Origin: Lachnospiraceae bacterium NE2001
GTDB taxonomy: Bacteria > Bacillota > Clostridia > Lachnospirales > Lachnospiraceae
DNA length: 41,879 nt
Direction: 5' to 3'
Assembly: GCA_900110635.1 (NCBI GenBank)
Contig: FOEK01000025.1
Span: 1 to 41,879, forward strand
The position numbers were made by a program, and so were the translations under genes. The notes beneath the pieces are model-generated. The model was not told the DNA's origin, did not search any database, and saw only the letters and a program-made list of their open reading frames with translations. Every line of letters begins with the position of its first letter. The stretch's first letter is position 1. This document shows, piece by piece, positions 32,860 through 41,875 of this stretch.

Positions 32860-33119
32860 TATTTATCTTCTTTTTTATCAAGCAGGTCGACAACGAACTG
32901 GGCAACAAATGGGGCAACTGTCAGCAGAACTGCAATAATGGCCAGGCTTTTCTCAGAGTTACCCTTTCTGAGTGCCTTGATATAAGCAGACTTTATGTCC
33001 TTACGTTCTCTTTTCTCAGCCTTCTTTGCCGACTTCTTCTCCTGCTTGCGGAGCTTTTTTATATTTTTCTTTGACAGATTCACTGCCTTTTTTGCTTTTG
33101 TAACACCATTCACTTCCAT
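32859..33119 (-). CDS. Small basic single-pass membrane protein
   Basis: 86 residues. A very basic, helical N-terminal half (about 8-55, Lys/Arg/Glu/Ala-rich, coiled-coil-like) and one membrane helix near the C-terminus (SLAIIAVLLTVAPFVAQFVVDLL), then an acidic/basic tail. ATG at 33119 follows GGGGAA. It lies 17 bases after the uracil/xanthine permease stop and upstream of ptb. No family recognised. By shape it could be a small anchor or regulator of a membrane protein, perhaps the permease; this is only position-based inference. Confidence 0.65.
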   Translation of the reverse strand: MEVNGVTKAKKAVNLSKKNIKKLRKQEKKSAKKAEKRERKDIKSAYIKALRKGNSEKSLAIIAVLLTVAPFVAQFVVDLLDKKEDK

Positions 33120-33136
33120 ATATATTCCCCAATCAA

Positions 33137-34576
33137 TTACTCAGCAGATTTCCTCCAAGGTTTCTTTCTATCTTCCTTCTTCTCTTCATCCGTTTCAGCG
33201 TCACCAAGGAATTTGTAATCCTTGCCAGGTAATATGGCATTCATAATAATACCTACCAGAGAACCAACTGCAAGGCCTGAAAGAGATATGGTCATGCTGC
33301 CAACATATATATTGATGGCACCCTCTGTACTGTACTTGATTCCAATTGAAAGCACAAGGATTAAAGCTGCGATGATTATATTACGAGTCTTGCTGAAGTC
33401 AACCTTATTTTCGATCAGGTTGCGAACACCTACTGCCGAGATCATACCGTAGAGAACCAGCGAGATTCCTCCGATTACGGATGTTGGTATTGCCGAAATA
33501 CAGGCTGCTACCTTTGGCGAAAATGAAAACAGTATCGCAAAACCTGCAGCAAGACGGATAACCTTCGGATCATATACCTTAGACAGGGAAAGCACACCAG
33601 TGTTCTCTCCGTAGGTTGTATTGGCTGGAGCACCAAAAATCGATGCCAGCGTTGTTGCAAGACCGTCTCCAGTAAGGGTTCTATGTAGTCCCGGATCCTC
33701 GATGTAGTTCTTTCCTACTGTCGATGAAATAGCGGATATATCGCCGATATGCTCAACTATCGTTGCGATAGCGATTGGCATAATAGTAAATAATGCAGAT
33801 ATAAGAAGCTTATAATCAGGATTCTTAAATATAGTAAATACGGTATCCTGAAACTCAAAAGGCAGTCCAACCCAGGCAGCATCATGTATAGCCTGAAGCT
33901 TTGTCTTATCAAAAAGCACGAAATTGTCGTTGTTACCACCAACCAGAAGCGCCATGACCGCTGAAATAAAGGTTGAACCCAGCACACCTAAAATTATGGG
34001 GACTATTTTGATCATTCCTTTGCCATACACATTACATATCACAACTATGAGGATAGCAATGATGGCGATAGCCCAGTTTGTCGAGCAATTATCAACAGCT
34101 GATTGTGAAAGGGTAAGACCTATAGCTATGATGATAGGGCCTGTTACGATTGGCGGGAAGAAGCGCATTACCGTCGAGGTACCAAAGCACTTAATAAGCC
34201 CCGCAAGAACAAGATAGAGAAGACCTGCACAGGCCACACCGAAACAGGCATATGGAAGAAGTTCTCTCTCCCCATTTGGAGCAATAACTGCATATCCTGC
34301 GAGAAATGCAAATGATGAACCAAGGAATGCTGGCACCTTTCTCTTAGATATCAGATGAAACAGCAGGGTTCCAATTCCTGCAAAGAAAAGGGTTGCTGAA
34401 ACACTAAGTCCTGTCAGAGCAGGCACAAGCACCGTAGCACCAAACATTGCGAACAAATGCTGTGCTCCAAGCATCAACATCTTTGGTAGTCCAAGCTTGG
34501 TTGCATCATACACCGGATAGCTGATAGCTTCCTTTATCTTGGGTGTCTTTTTCTCTTCTGATCTTTCTTTTCCCAT
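33137..34576 (-). CDS. Uracil/xanthine permease (NCS2 family)
   Basis: 479 residues, 12-14 membrane segments. GAQHLFAMFGATVLVP is the NCS2 first-helix signature, VEHIGDISAIS carries the substrate-binding Glu, and PANTTYGENTGVLSLSKV the QN/ENxG-type motif. These proteins import uracil or xanthine/guanine with protons; UraA-type uracil uptake is the closest match but cannot be fixed without alignment. I choose ATG 34576, just after GGAGGGGGG, instead of the ATG at 34600 that precedes this site. The C-terminal tail is charged (DEEKKEDRKKPWRK). The upstream region shows no purine riboswitch-like sequence. Confidence 0.92.
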   Translation of the reverse strand: MGKERSEEKKTPKIKEAISYPVYDATKLGLPKMLMLGAQHLFAMFGATVLVPALTGLSVSATLFFAGIGTLLFHLISKRKVPAFLGSSFAFLAGYAVIAPNGERELLPYACFGVACAGLLYLVLAGLIKCFGTSTVMRFFPPIVTGPIIIAIGLTLSQSAVDNCSTNWAIAIIAILIVVICNVYGKGMIKIVPIILGVLGSTFISAVMALLVGGNNDNFVLFDKTKLQAIHDAAWVGLPFEFQDTVFTIFKNPDYKLLISALFTIMPIAIATIVEHIGDISAISSTVGKNYIEDPGLHRTLTGDGLATTLASIFGAPANTTYGENTGVLSLSKVYDPKVIRLAAGFAILFSFSPKVAACISAIPTSVIGGISLVLYGMISAVGVRNLIENKVDFSKTRNIIIAALILVLSIGIKYSTEGAINIYVGSMTISLSGLAVGSLVGIIMNAILPGKDYKFLGDAETDEEKKEDRKKPWRKSAE

Positions 34577-34664
34577 AATACTTAAACCCCCCTCCTGCAT
34601 ATCATCTCAACATTACGCCATACCAAGTCTTATTGTAACATCAAACACGGTAAAATGAAAGTTA

Positions 34665-35081
34665 TTATCCCCATATATGAGCAAGGTAGCTTAGCAGAGC
34701 TGCAATACTTACCATTACTAAAAATGGAACTGTACCAATTAGAGTTTCCTTTACCCCCTTACTGTGGACTCTGTCATTTCCAATGAATCTATGAACACCG
34801 TCCTTCTCGATAAGTTCAACCTCTTCGCCTTTCTCATAGCAGCAGAACATAGGGCTCTGCTTAGCGTAAACGGTATTACCATTTTTAGTTTTTATAGTCA
34901 TCTCTATCACTGGCTTATGGGTAAGCTCGTCCTCTTTTTTCTCCAAAGATTTGATCTTACCAGTAACCACATTCCAGCCCTTTATTTTTTTCTTCTTTCT
35001 GTGCGCACTTCCTGCAGTAGCAAAGAACAGTTCCACCAGGAAGACTATCACAAAGATAATCGCTATAATATTCCTCAGCAT
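34665..35081 (-). CDS. DUF3592-like membrane protein
   Basis: 138 residues: an N-terminal membrane helix (about 2-22), a beta-rich middle domain with the pattern GWNVVTGKIKS and MTIKTKNGNTVYA, a charged loop, and a C-terminal membrane helix (about 113-134). This hairpin topology with a small beta domain resembles DUF3592 proteins, whose role is unknown. Start ATG 35081, with AAGGGA about 11 bases upstream. It stands alone between the permease and the pckA terminator. I see a TATAAT box on the minus strand near 35140 but no good -35 box. Confidence 0.7.
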   Translation of the reverse strand: MLRNIIAIIFVIVFLVELFFATAGSAHRKKKKIKGWNVVTGKIKSLEKKEDELTHKPVIEMTIKTKNGNTVYAKQSPMFCCYEKGEEVELIEKDGVHRFIGNDRVHSKGVKETLIGTVPFLVMVSIAALLSYLAHIWG

Positions 35082-35217
35082 TTATATCATTTCCCTTAAA
35101 TATATATTGAGTGATCCCTTTTTTCAAAGCAGGACAATCACCCACATATTATACGGTATAAACCACAAAAAATCTAGGACACTGTTTCCTAATCTTTTCA
35201 AGATAGATTTACAAGAA

Positions 35218-35254
35218 AAAATGACAAGGCTACGAGGTGTAACCTTGTCATTTT
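35218..35254 (-). terminator. Terminator of pckA
   Basis: AAAATGACAAGG and its complement (35218-35229, 35243-35254), extended by a wobble pair and TAC/GTA, with a 5-base loop. The wobble is G-U on the minus strand. Ts follow on the minus strand. It lies 21 bases after the pckA stop. Confidence 0.9.
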
Positions 35255-35274
35255 GAATTCTGATTAAATGTTAT

Positions 35275-36888
35275 TTACAGCTGTGGACCTGCAGCAACAA
35301 GTGCCTTACCAGCTTCATTTGTCTCATACTTCTTGAAGTTCTTTACGAATCTCTCAGCAAGATCCTTAGCCTTTGCATCCCACTCAGCAGCGTCTGCATA
35401 TGTATCGCGAGGATCAAGAATTCCTGTATCTACGCCTGGAAGAGATGTAGGTACTTCAAAATTGAAGTAAGGAATAGTCTTTGTCTCAGCCTTGTTAACG
35501 TCACCGTTAAGGATAGCATCGATGATACCACGTGTATCCTTGATAGAGATACGCTTTCCTGTACCATTCCAACCTGTGTTAACGAGGTAAGCCTTAGCGC
35601 CGCTCTTCTGCATCTTCTTAACAAGCTCCTCACCATACTTTGTAGGATGAAGCTCAAGGAATGCCTGACCGAAGCAAGCTGAGAATGTAGGTGTTGGCTC
35701 TGTGATACCTCTCTCTGTACCAGCAAGCTTAGCTGTGAATCCTGAAAGGAAGTAATACTGTGTCTGCTCTGGTGTAAGTATTGAAACTGGAGGAAGTACT
35801 CCAAATGCATCTGCTGAAAGGAAGATTACGTTCTCAGCATCTGGTCCTGAAGACTTTCCGTTTACGTTCTTAGCGATCTTCTCGATGTGCTCGATAGGAT
35901 ATGATACACGAGTATTCTCTGTAACTGACTTATCATCGAAGTCGATCTTTCCAGCTGCGTCAACTGTTACGTTCTCAAGAAGAGCATCTCTCTTGATAGC
36001 ATTGTAGATATCTGGCTCTGACTCCTTGTCAAGACCGATAACCTTAGCATAGCAACCACCCTCGAAGTTGAATACGCCGTTGTCATCCCAACCGTGCTCA
36101 TCATCTCCGATAAGAAGTCTCTTAGGATCAGTTGAAAGAGTTGTCTTACCTGTTCCTGAAAGACCGAAGAAGATTGCTGTGTTCTTTCCGTCCATATCTG
36201 TGTTAGCTGAGCAGTGCATTGCAGCAATACCCTTAAGTGGAAGATAGTAGTTCATCATTGAGAAGATACCCTTCTTCATCTCTCCACCATACCAAGTATT
36301 GATGATAACCTGCTCACGGCTTGTGATGTTGAAAGCTACAGCTGTCTCTGAGTTAAGACCAAGCTCCTTATAGTTCTCAACCTTAGCCTTAGAAGCGTTG
36401 TATACAACAAAGTCTGGCTCGTATGTTTCAAGCTCCTCAGCTGTTGGCTGGATGAACATATTCTTGATGAAATGTGCCTGCCAAGCAACCTCAACGATGA
36501 AACGAACTGCCATACGAGTATCCTCGTTAGCACCACAGAAAGCATCAACTACGAAAAGCTTCTTGTCTGAAAGTTCCTTCTTAGCAAGGTCCTTAAGAAC
36601 CTCCCATGTTTCCTGTGTCATCTCATGATTATCATTTGGATAATCAGGTGTATTCCACCATACAGTGTCCTTTGAATTCTCATCCATAACGATGTACTTA
36701 TCCTTAGGTGAACGACCTGTATAGATACCTGTCATAACGTTTACAGCGCCAAGCTCTGTCTCAACACCTTTGTCATAGCCCTCAAGTGAAGGATCCATCT
36801 CATACTTGTAAAGGTCCTCAAATGAAGGATTGTGGATAATCTCTGTAGTACCAGTAATTCCGTACTTTGTTAAATCAACATTTGCCAT
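35275..36888 (-). CDS. pckA: Phosphoenolpyruvate carboxykinase (ATP)
   Basis: 537 residues, the usual length. It interconverts oxaloacetate plus ATP and PEP plus CO2 plus [16 protein letters not shown] is the P-loop specific to ATP-type enzymes; [33 protein letters not shown] and [17 protein letters not shown] are other active-site segments. In rumen and gut anaerobes it often runs in the CO2-fixing direction for ATP gain. Perfect AAGGAGG site before ATG 36888. Promoter TTGACT-N17-TATACT (36986-37014), and a GC-rich stem-loop sits at the predicted 5' end of the message; the gene uses a restricted set of codons, so high expression is likely. Confidence 0.97.
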   Translation of the reverse strand: MANVDLTKYGITGTTEIIHNPSFEDLYKYEMDPSLEGYDKGVETELGAVNVMTGIYTGRSPKDKYIVMDENSKDTVWWNTPDYPNDNHEMTQETWEVLKDLAKKELSDKKLFVVDAFCGANEDTRMAVRFIVEVAWQAHFIKNMFIQPTAEELETYEPDFVVYNASKAKVENYKELGLNSETAVAFNITSREQVIINTWYGGEMKKGIFSMMNYYLPLKGIAAMHCSANTDMDGKNTAIFFGLSGTGKTTLSTDPKRLLIGDDEHGWDDNGVFNFEGGCYAKVIGLDKESEPDIYNAIKRDALLENVTVDAAGKIDFDDKSVTENTRVSYPIEHIEKIAKNVNGKSSGPDAENVIFLSADAFGVLPPVSILTPEQTQYYFLSGFTAKLAGTERGITEPTPTFSACFGQAFLELHPTKYGEELVKKMQKSGAKAYLVNTGWNGTGKRISIKDTRGIIDAILNGDVNKAETKTIPYFNFEVPTSLPGVDTGILDPRDTYADAAEWDAKAKDLAERFVKNFKKYETNEAGKALVAAGPQL

Positions 36889-36943
36889 CTTATTTTCCTC
36901 CTTGATTTATTTTATCTTTTATAAGATTTTATACATAAGATAA

Positions 36944-36981
36944 GGCGTTGATGTGAGTTAATAGAAACTAACACCAACGCC
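36944..36981 (-). promoter_or_regulatory. 5'-terminal stem-loop of the pckA mRNA
   Basis: GGCGTTG (36944-36950) pairs with CAACGCC (36975-36981); the stem continues through TGT/ACA and AGTT/AACT with two interior differences. The predicted transcription start is near 36980, so the loop begins at about +1. Such 5' stems are known to protect messages such as ompA from decay in E. coli. Confidence 0.6.
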
Positions 36982-36985
36982 CTCT

Positions 36986-37014
36986 AGTATAATTTTTCTT
37001 ATGAAATAAGTCAA
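36986..37014 (-). promoter_or_regulatory. Promoter of pckA
   Basis: TTGACT (37009-37014), 17 bases, TATACT (36986-36991), each one base from the sigma-A consensus. It is the best-matching promoter of the window and lies in the gap after the DUF885 gene, about 100 bases before the pckA start. Confidence 0.85.
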
Positions 37015-37053
37015 GCATCAAATGTAACAAAATAGCCCGATTCTTGTCTTTTT

Positions 37054-39018
37054 TTAGCGGTTTTCGCGTATATATTTGTTCACCTTCTTACGAAGGAACT
37101 GATACTGGCAAGGACCAGTTTCAAGGATCACCTTATGGAACTCCTTCTCATCGAACTTGCTGCCCAGTTCATCCTCGGCATACTTGCGGAGCTCTTCCAT
37201 TTCATAGAAGGACGTAGTATATGATAGGTAAGCACCCGGGTCACCTGTAGATGTTGTCATCAGGTCTTCAGCAACCTCCTCCTCCATGCCCTCCTGCACC
37301 TTGCCTGTGAGGTAATCAACAACGTCATCCTTGTCCCAGCCTTCGTAATTGATGCCTATATCAGCACGTCCCATCATTAGGTAACCAAGATCCATATCAA
37401 TCTGAGCTATCTTACCAATAAAATCATCGTAATCGCTACCTGTATCGATAGTCTCCTCCTTGAGAACATAGTTGCTGGAGTATATTGCCCATCCCTCTAT
37501 ATAACCCAGGTTAAATGCCACGTTTCTCGCAGGGTTCGGATCAGTGTTTCGGAAATACCAGAACTGGAGCATATGTCCAGGAGTTCCCTCGTGGGCAAGC
37601 GTGTTGAATCGGTCATCCTCAAAGTCAGGATTTACAACTATCTGGTTGAAGTTTGGATCATCGAGAGGACACACCTGATAATATGCCACCGTTGTCTCAC
37701 TTATCTTTGCAACACTATCAGACATATATTTGACTGTAAATGGGATCTTCTCCTCAACAGGGAATCTGTCCAGATAATTCTCCTGAAGATCATCTACCAG
37801 ATCATTTATATCCATTTCATCAAACTTGGCAAATACCTCATCATCGTGATCAACATAATAGTTATAGCCTTCTGTATTTGAATAATAAAGGCTTGACAGC
37901 TGAACGAACAGCTCATCCCAGCGGTCATCCATAATCTTTGCTTCTTCCTCAGGTGTTTTGGAAGAACCACAACGTGAAGGGAAGATATAATTTGCATAAT
38001 AATCCTTGCCGCCCTCATAGTAACAGATGCCTTTATCATTTTTACCTGTTCCCTTAAGGTCCTCCAGTGCATCCTTCAGATCCTGATAAGCAGGGATGAT
38101 TATATCTAATACATTTGACTTATTCTTTTCTTTATACTCAGCCTTTTCTTCATCTGTCAGGAAATCCACCGCATCTATCTTCTCATCAAAGGAAAGGATC
38201 AGCACGTGGTCTTCCTTTTCCTTCATAAACTCATCGCACTGCTCGATAACCTCTTCAGCCACGGCGTCGTTCATAAAGTAACCAGCATCAGACTTTTTAT
38301 ACTCATATTCGATAAGAGTTCCAAAGAAATCCCTTACATCGCTTGAAAATGATATATAGTCGTCAACGTCCTTTTTATCATCAAATGTATAATCTACAAA
38401 ATTGCTTGTGAGTCCCTCCTGCTGGCCATACATTGGGGAAAATGGCTCGTAGAACTCCATATGATCATAGATAAGCATTCCCCTCTCGTATTCTTCCTTC
38501 AGAGTTTCAAAGGTAAACATCTCATCCTCGGTCATGGTAACGCCTTCGAACTCCATCAGACGATTATAGAAATCCTCATCATTCTTTTTTGCCTCAGCAA
38601 GCACATCCTCATCCATACTAGGATCACCCAGAGTCGCTATCTCCATCTTTTCCTCAGCCTCTGGGAAGGAATCCCTGTATCTGACAAGGGAGTTATAAGT
38701 GAGAGTATCGCTCGTTATTGTATCTATCATATACTCCTGGAGAAGTGCCTGAAACTCAGCATTCTCAGTTGTTGCATACTCAATCTCCTCCTCATCATCA
38801 AGATCAGACTCAGTCGTTAGCAAAGATTCTTCAGTTGTTTTTTCCTCTTTTTGTTTGTCTTTCTTTTTCTTCTTACTTCCGTTACTAGTGGTTTCCCCAA
38901 GTATTACCTCGTGGTAAAACTCCTCTGGGGAACTGCAGGCTGCCGAAGAAAATAGCATAGCACCTGTCAGCACCGCAGCCAGTAACTTCTTTAGCTTCAG
39001 TTTTGTTTTTCTGCACAT
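37054..39018 (-). CDS. DUF885 family lipoprotein (putative metallopeptidase)
   Basis: 654 residues. A signal peptide with lipobox SAAC (about 25-28) anchors it outside the cell; a Lys/Glu/Ser-rich linker (about 45-85) follows. The rest matches DUF885, a family of predicted zinc peptidases, with the motif AHEGTPGHMLQ (His476, Glu477, His482) and NLGYIEGWAIYS. The C-terminal helices have YLSYTTSFYEMEELR, typical of the family. Substrates are probably peptides outside the membrane; none is proven. ATG at 39018 follows AAGGAAAGG. It is 27 bases downstream of ispD and separated from pckA by that gene's promoter. Confidence 0.88.
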   Translation of the reverse strand: MCRKTKLKLKKLLAAVLTGAMLFSSAACSSPEEFYHEVILGETTSNGSKKKKKDKQKEEKTTEESLLTTESDLDDEEEIEYATTENAEFQALLQEYMIDTITSDTLTYNSLVRYRDSFPEAEEKMEIATLGDPSMDEDVLAEAKKNDEDFYNRLMEFEGVTMTEDEMFTFETLKEEYERGMLIYDHMEFYEPFSPMYGQQEGLTSNFVDYTFDDKKDVDDYISFSSDVRDFFGTLIEYEYKKSDAGYFMNDAVAEEVIEQCDEFMKEKEDHVLILSFDEKIDAVDFLTDEEKAEYKEKNKSNVLDIIIPAYQDLKDALEDLKGTGKNDKGICYYEGGKDYYANYIFPSRCGSSKTPEEEAKIMDDRWDELFVQLSSLYYSNTEGYNYYVDHDDEVFAKFDEMDINDLVDDLQENYLDRFPVEEKIPFTVKYMSDSVAKISETTVAYYQVCPLDDPNFNQIVVNPDFEDDRFNTLAHEGTPGHMLQFWYFRNTDPNPARNVAFNLGYIEGWAIYSSNYVLKEETIDTGSDYDDFIGKIAQIDMDLGYLMMGRADIGINYEGWDKDDVVDYLTGKVQEGMEEEVAEDLMTTSTGDPGAYLSYTTSFYEMEELRKYAEDELGSKFDEKEFHKVILETGPCQYQFLRKKVNKYIRENR

Positions 39019-39045
39019 AACCTTTCCTTTTTTCCTTCCTGGTAA

Positions 39046-39726
39046 TTATGACAGATAGAGTTCTGCGAGCTTTACGTCCTCTGGGGTTGTGACTTTTATA
39101 TTCTCGTAGCTTCCTTCTATCATCTTGGAGTGGATATCCAGGTAACGTTCCACCACCATCGTGTCGTCAGTAATATCACTGTCGCCACTTATCCTTAATC
39201 GTTCATAGGCTTCCTCAAGGGTTGCCCTGTCGAAGGTCTGCGGAGTCTGTATCTGATAGACAGTTCGCCTATCCGGGGTTTCAACACCGAAGCCCTCATC
39301 ATCAATAATCTTGATCGTATCCTTCACCGGCATTGCAACAGTGCAAGCCTTGTAACGTCTTGCAGCTGAAATGCTATCAAGGATCATCCTGTTTGTAACC
39401 AGAGGCCTTGCCGCATCGTGTATCATAATGATCTTGTTGCGACGGTCACAGGCCTTAAGTCCCTTGCTGACAGAATTAAACCTCTCCTTGCCACCTGCAA
39501 CGATACGTCTAACCTTGTGAAAACCATACTTCTCAACAATATCATTTCGAACATAATCTATATCACTGCCTCGCGTTACAAGGACTATCTCGTCCACCAC
39601 GCTGGCATCAAAAACCTTGAGACTGTAATAAAGCAGCGGTTTCCCATTAATCTCCATATACTGTTTTGCTGTATCGGATTTCATCCGACTACCCTTGCCT
39701 GCCGCAAGTACTATTGCACTAACCAT
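39046..39726 (-). CDS. ispD: 2-C-methyl-D-erythritol 4-phosphate cytidylyltransferase
   Basis: 226 residues, the standard size. It makes CDP-methylerythritol in the non-mevalonate isoprenoid route. Motifs are canonical: VLAAGKGSRMKSDTAKQY, IHDAARPLV, VYQIQTPQTF and IKVTTPEDV. I use ATG 39726, which has a perfect GGAGG 5 bases upstream; a longer frame to 39801 would overlap the previous gene by 38 bases. A 25-base palindromic element lies just upstream (39738-39762). A second, TarI-like paralogue is at 4653-5396. Confidence 0.95.
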   Translation of the reverse strand: MVSAIVLAAGKGSRMKSDTAKQYMEINGKPLLYYSLKVFDASVVDEIVLVTRGSDIDYVRNDIVEKYGFHKVRRIVAGGKERFNSVSKGLKACDRRNKIIMIHDAARPLVTNRMILDSISAARRYKACTVAMPVKDTIKIIDDEGFGVETPDRRTVYQIQTPQTFDRATLEEAYERLRISGDSDITDDTMVVERYLDIHSKMIEGSYENIKVTTPEDVKLAELYLS

Positions 39727-39737
39727 ATATCCCTCCA

Positions 39738-39762
39738 AAGACAGAGAACCGTCCCCTGTCTT
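39738..39762 (-). repeat. Short REP-like palindrome before ispD
   Basis: Read on the minus strand AAGACAG and CTGTCTT enclose a GGGGACGGTTCT core; with G-U pairs the whole 25 bases fold into one stem. On the plus strand the wobble pairs become mismatches. It starts directly after the stop of the TPM gene. The GGGAC core recalls the element at 21508-21561. No U-run follows, so it is not a typical terminator. Confidence 0.55.
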
Positions 39763-39763
39763 G

Positions 39764-41875
39764 TTAGAAGTGACGACTTGAGCTGGTGTGACTTCCACCA
39801 ACCGAGCTTGAAGCGTGACTCACGTAGTGTGAGCTTCCAGAACTGCCCGACGAACGTGAACCGCTGTCGCTTGATCTTTGTATCTTTCTCTTAGTTGTAT
39901 GTTCACTTATCAGTGTATCTGCAACCGGTATAACCTTTTGCTGACCTGTAAGGTATTTATCTGCGCCGTATGCGCCACTGATAGTTGCCATCTTCGACTT
40001 AGCAATGCTAAGAGCGATCCCGCCAACTATCCAGCCAGCCACAGCAGCAATTATTATTCTCCAGAACCATCCAGCTGTAGTCTTATTTACTCTGCCAGTC
40101 CTCTCCATATGTTCTACATTTTTCAGGAATATCTCTGCACCCTCGATATAGTAGTCATAGGAAATCTTAGCGTGAGTCTGGTCAACCAGCCTGTTCAGGT
40201 TAACCTTGGTCAGCTTGTCCACGCCCTTTCCATAGGCTGTAACATTTGTACGATTCTCGTTATCCTTTACTATAGTAAGAAGGATTCCGTCATTTTTATC
40301 ACCAAGGCCGTAACCATTATAATTGTAAAATGCATCTGAATAGTCATCATCAGTCATGCCATAGGTACGTCTTGTACTATGAATAACAACATCTATTCCA
40401 TACTTTTCAGATATATCTCTTATCTCATCCGCAAGCTTTGTCTCTTCACCTTCATTGAAGAGATTAGCGTCATCATAAACCCTGGTTATCTCTGAATTCT
40501 GAGTTCTTACAAATGAATCCGTATCTTCAGGAAGCCATTCAGGTGCAAATGGAATACCCTTTGTATACAGATTATTGACACAGTCAATCCACATAAGCAC
40601 GCCATCCGCATACTTTGCATCAGCCATATACTCATAGAGTTCGTCATCCATTTCATTTGCAATCTCTTCAGTATACATATCCTCGCAGACACCAACTGAA
40701 TCAGCAACCCAGCCACGATTGCCTGGATCCATATCTATATAAAGCAGCATTCCGTCGCGGGTTTCGCCGATGCCGTATCCACACATATCATAGAAATCAT
40801 AGCAGAACTTCTCCCAGTCCATGCCATAGGATGAAGTATCCGTATAGATTGCAACATCCTTTCCAGTTTCGGCAGTAACTGTGGCAATCTTCTCAGCTAT
40901 CGCTTCCTCTTCCTCATCACTGAAAAGGTCAGCCATATCCACCACGCGTGGAATATAGCTGTCATTGTAGAACTTAAATGAATCTAATTCCTTTGTATAC
41001 CAGCAAGGCTTATCCTCATCATGGTCTCTGATAGGAAGGCCGAATTCATTTCGCTCTGTAAAATCAAAGCCAGGATCTACAGGGAGCGCTGACTTATCTG
41101 ATCCAAGCGACTTGCTTCCAGTTGAAGCAGAAGCATCTCCAGTTGTGGCAGCACTTTCTTCATCAGAGGTCTCATCATCTGTAGTTTCAGTATCAGCTGC
41201 TTCTGTTGCATCCTCCTGGATTTCTTCCTGAATATCCTCGGAAGAATCATCGGAACCAGCAACCTCGGCAAGAGTCTTAGAACCATCGCCGTAGTTTTCT
41301 TCCATATAGTCGACCGTCACAAGATAAAATGCATACATTACTCCAAAGTAGCTGTGCTTCTCAAAAAAGGTCGGAATATATTCTTCATTTTCATCAACAA
41401 AACTCTGAGGCAGCTTATCCTTTGCAGCCCCCACCAGCACTATAGAACACTCTTTGGTATCCTCGTCATAGCAGCAGACCACTCCATCGTGATTCTCGCC
41501 ATAACCAAAGCCATTATGCTCGTAAAATGCCAGCGTTGAATCTTCAAGACTTCCGTCATAATCCTCGGAATCCGTGATCATCATCACCATATCCAGCTTC
41601 CAGGTCTCAACAAACTCACAGCAGGACTCATCCAGCGAATCGATCTCCGCCTGAGAAAGCTGCTCCTTGCTTGTATAAACACGGTAGATTGTCTCATCCC
41701 ACTCACCTTCAGCATTTACTGGAAATGCTATCATACCCAGAGCGAATGCGAGAACAACTGTGAGCGCTATCACACGATTTAATATAGCCTTATACTTTGT
41801 GCTTAGTATTCTTTTACTACTAAGTATCCTGTTTGTATTATTATTTTTATTCTTGTTTGTATTTATATTGTTCAT
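39764..41875 (-). CDS. Membrane protein with three TPM domains
   Basis: 703 residues. After an Asn-rich, low-complexity start (1-15) comes a signal or membrane helix (about 34-54). Three TPM (YgcG-type) domains follow, each with the GYGxGxxxDG-like signature: about 62-195 (GFGYGENHDG), 308-440 (GYGIGETRDG) and 465-595 (GYGLGDKNDG). An acidic Ser/Thr linker (205-260) separates the first two. A membrane helix (about 603-623) and a Ser/Gly/His-rich tail (667-703) complete it. TPM domains are linked to membrane protein upkeep, for example photosystem repair or acid phosphatase activity; a bacterial role is unclear. ATG 41875 is only 4 bases from the window edge, so an earlier start cannot be excluded. 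Confidence 0.85.
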   Translation of the reverse strand: MNNINTNKNKNNNTNRILSSKRILSTKYKAILNRVIALTVVLAFALGMIAFPVNAEGEWDETIYRVYTSKEQLSQAEIDSLDESCCEFVETWKLDMVMMITDSEDYDGSLEDSTLAFYEHNGFGYGENHDGVVCCYDEDTKECSIVLVGAAKDKLPQSFVDENEEYIPTFFEKHSYFGVMYAFYLVTVDYMEENYGDGSKTLAEVAGSDDSSEDIQEEIQEDATEAADTETTDDETSDEESAATTGDASASTGSKSLGSDKSALPVDPGFDFTERNEFGLPIRDHDEDKPCWYTKELDSFKFYNDSYIPRVVDMADLFSDEEEEAIAEKIATVTAETGKDVAIYTDTSSYGMDWEKFCYDFYDMCGYGIGETRDGMLLYIDMDPGNRGWVADSVGVCEDMYTEEIANEMDDELYEYMADAKYADGVLMWIDCVNNLYTKGIPFAPEWLPEDTDSFVRTQNSEITRVYDDANLFNEGEETKLADEIRDISEKYGIDVVIHSTRRTYGMTDDDYSDAFYNYNGYGLGDKNDGILLTIVKDNENRTNVTAYGKGVDKLTKVNLNRLVDQTHAKISYDYYIEGAEIFLKNVEHMERTGRVNKTTAGWFWRIIIAAVAGWIVGGIALSIAKSKMATISGAYGADKYLTGQQKVIPVADTLISEHTTKRKIQRSSDSGSRSSGSSGSSHYVSHASSSVGGSHTSSSRHF

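Noticed and set aside
34577-34664. Purine riboswitch upstream of the uracil/xanthine permease
   Set aside because: The 88-base gap lacks the paired loops and conserved bases of the purine aptamer.
39727-39801. N-terminal extension of IspD
   Set aside because: It would overlap the TPM gene, lacks homology to IspD, and a perfect ribosome site marks the ATG at 39726.
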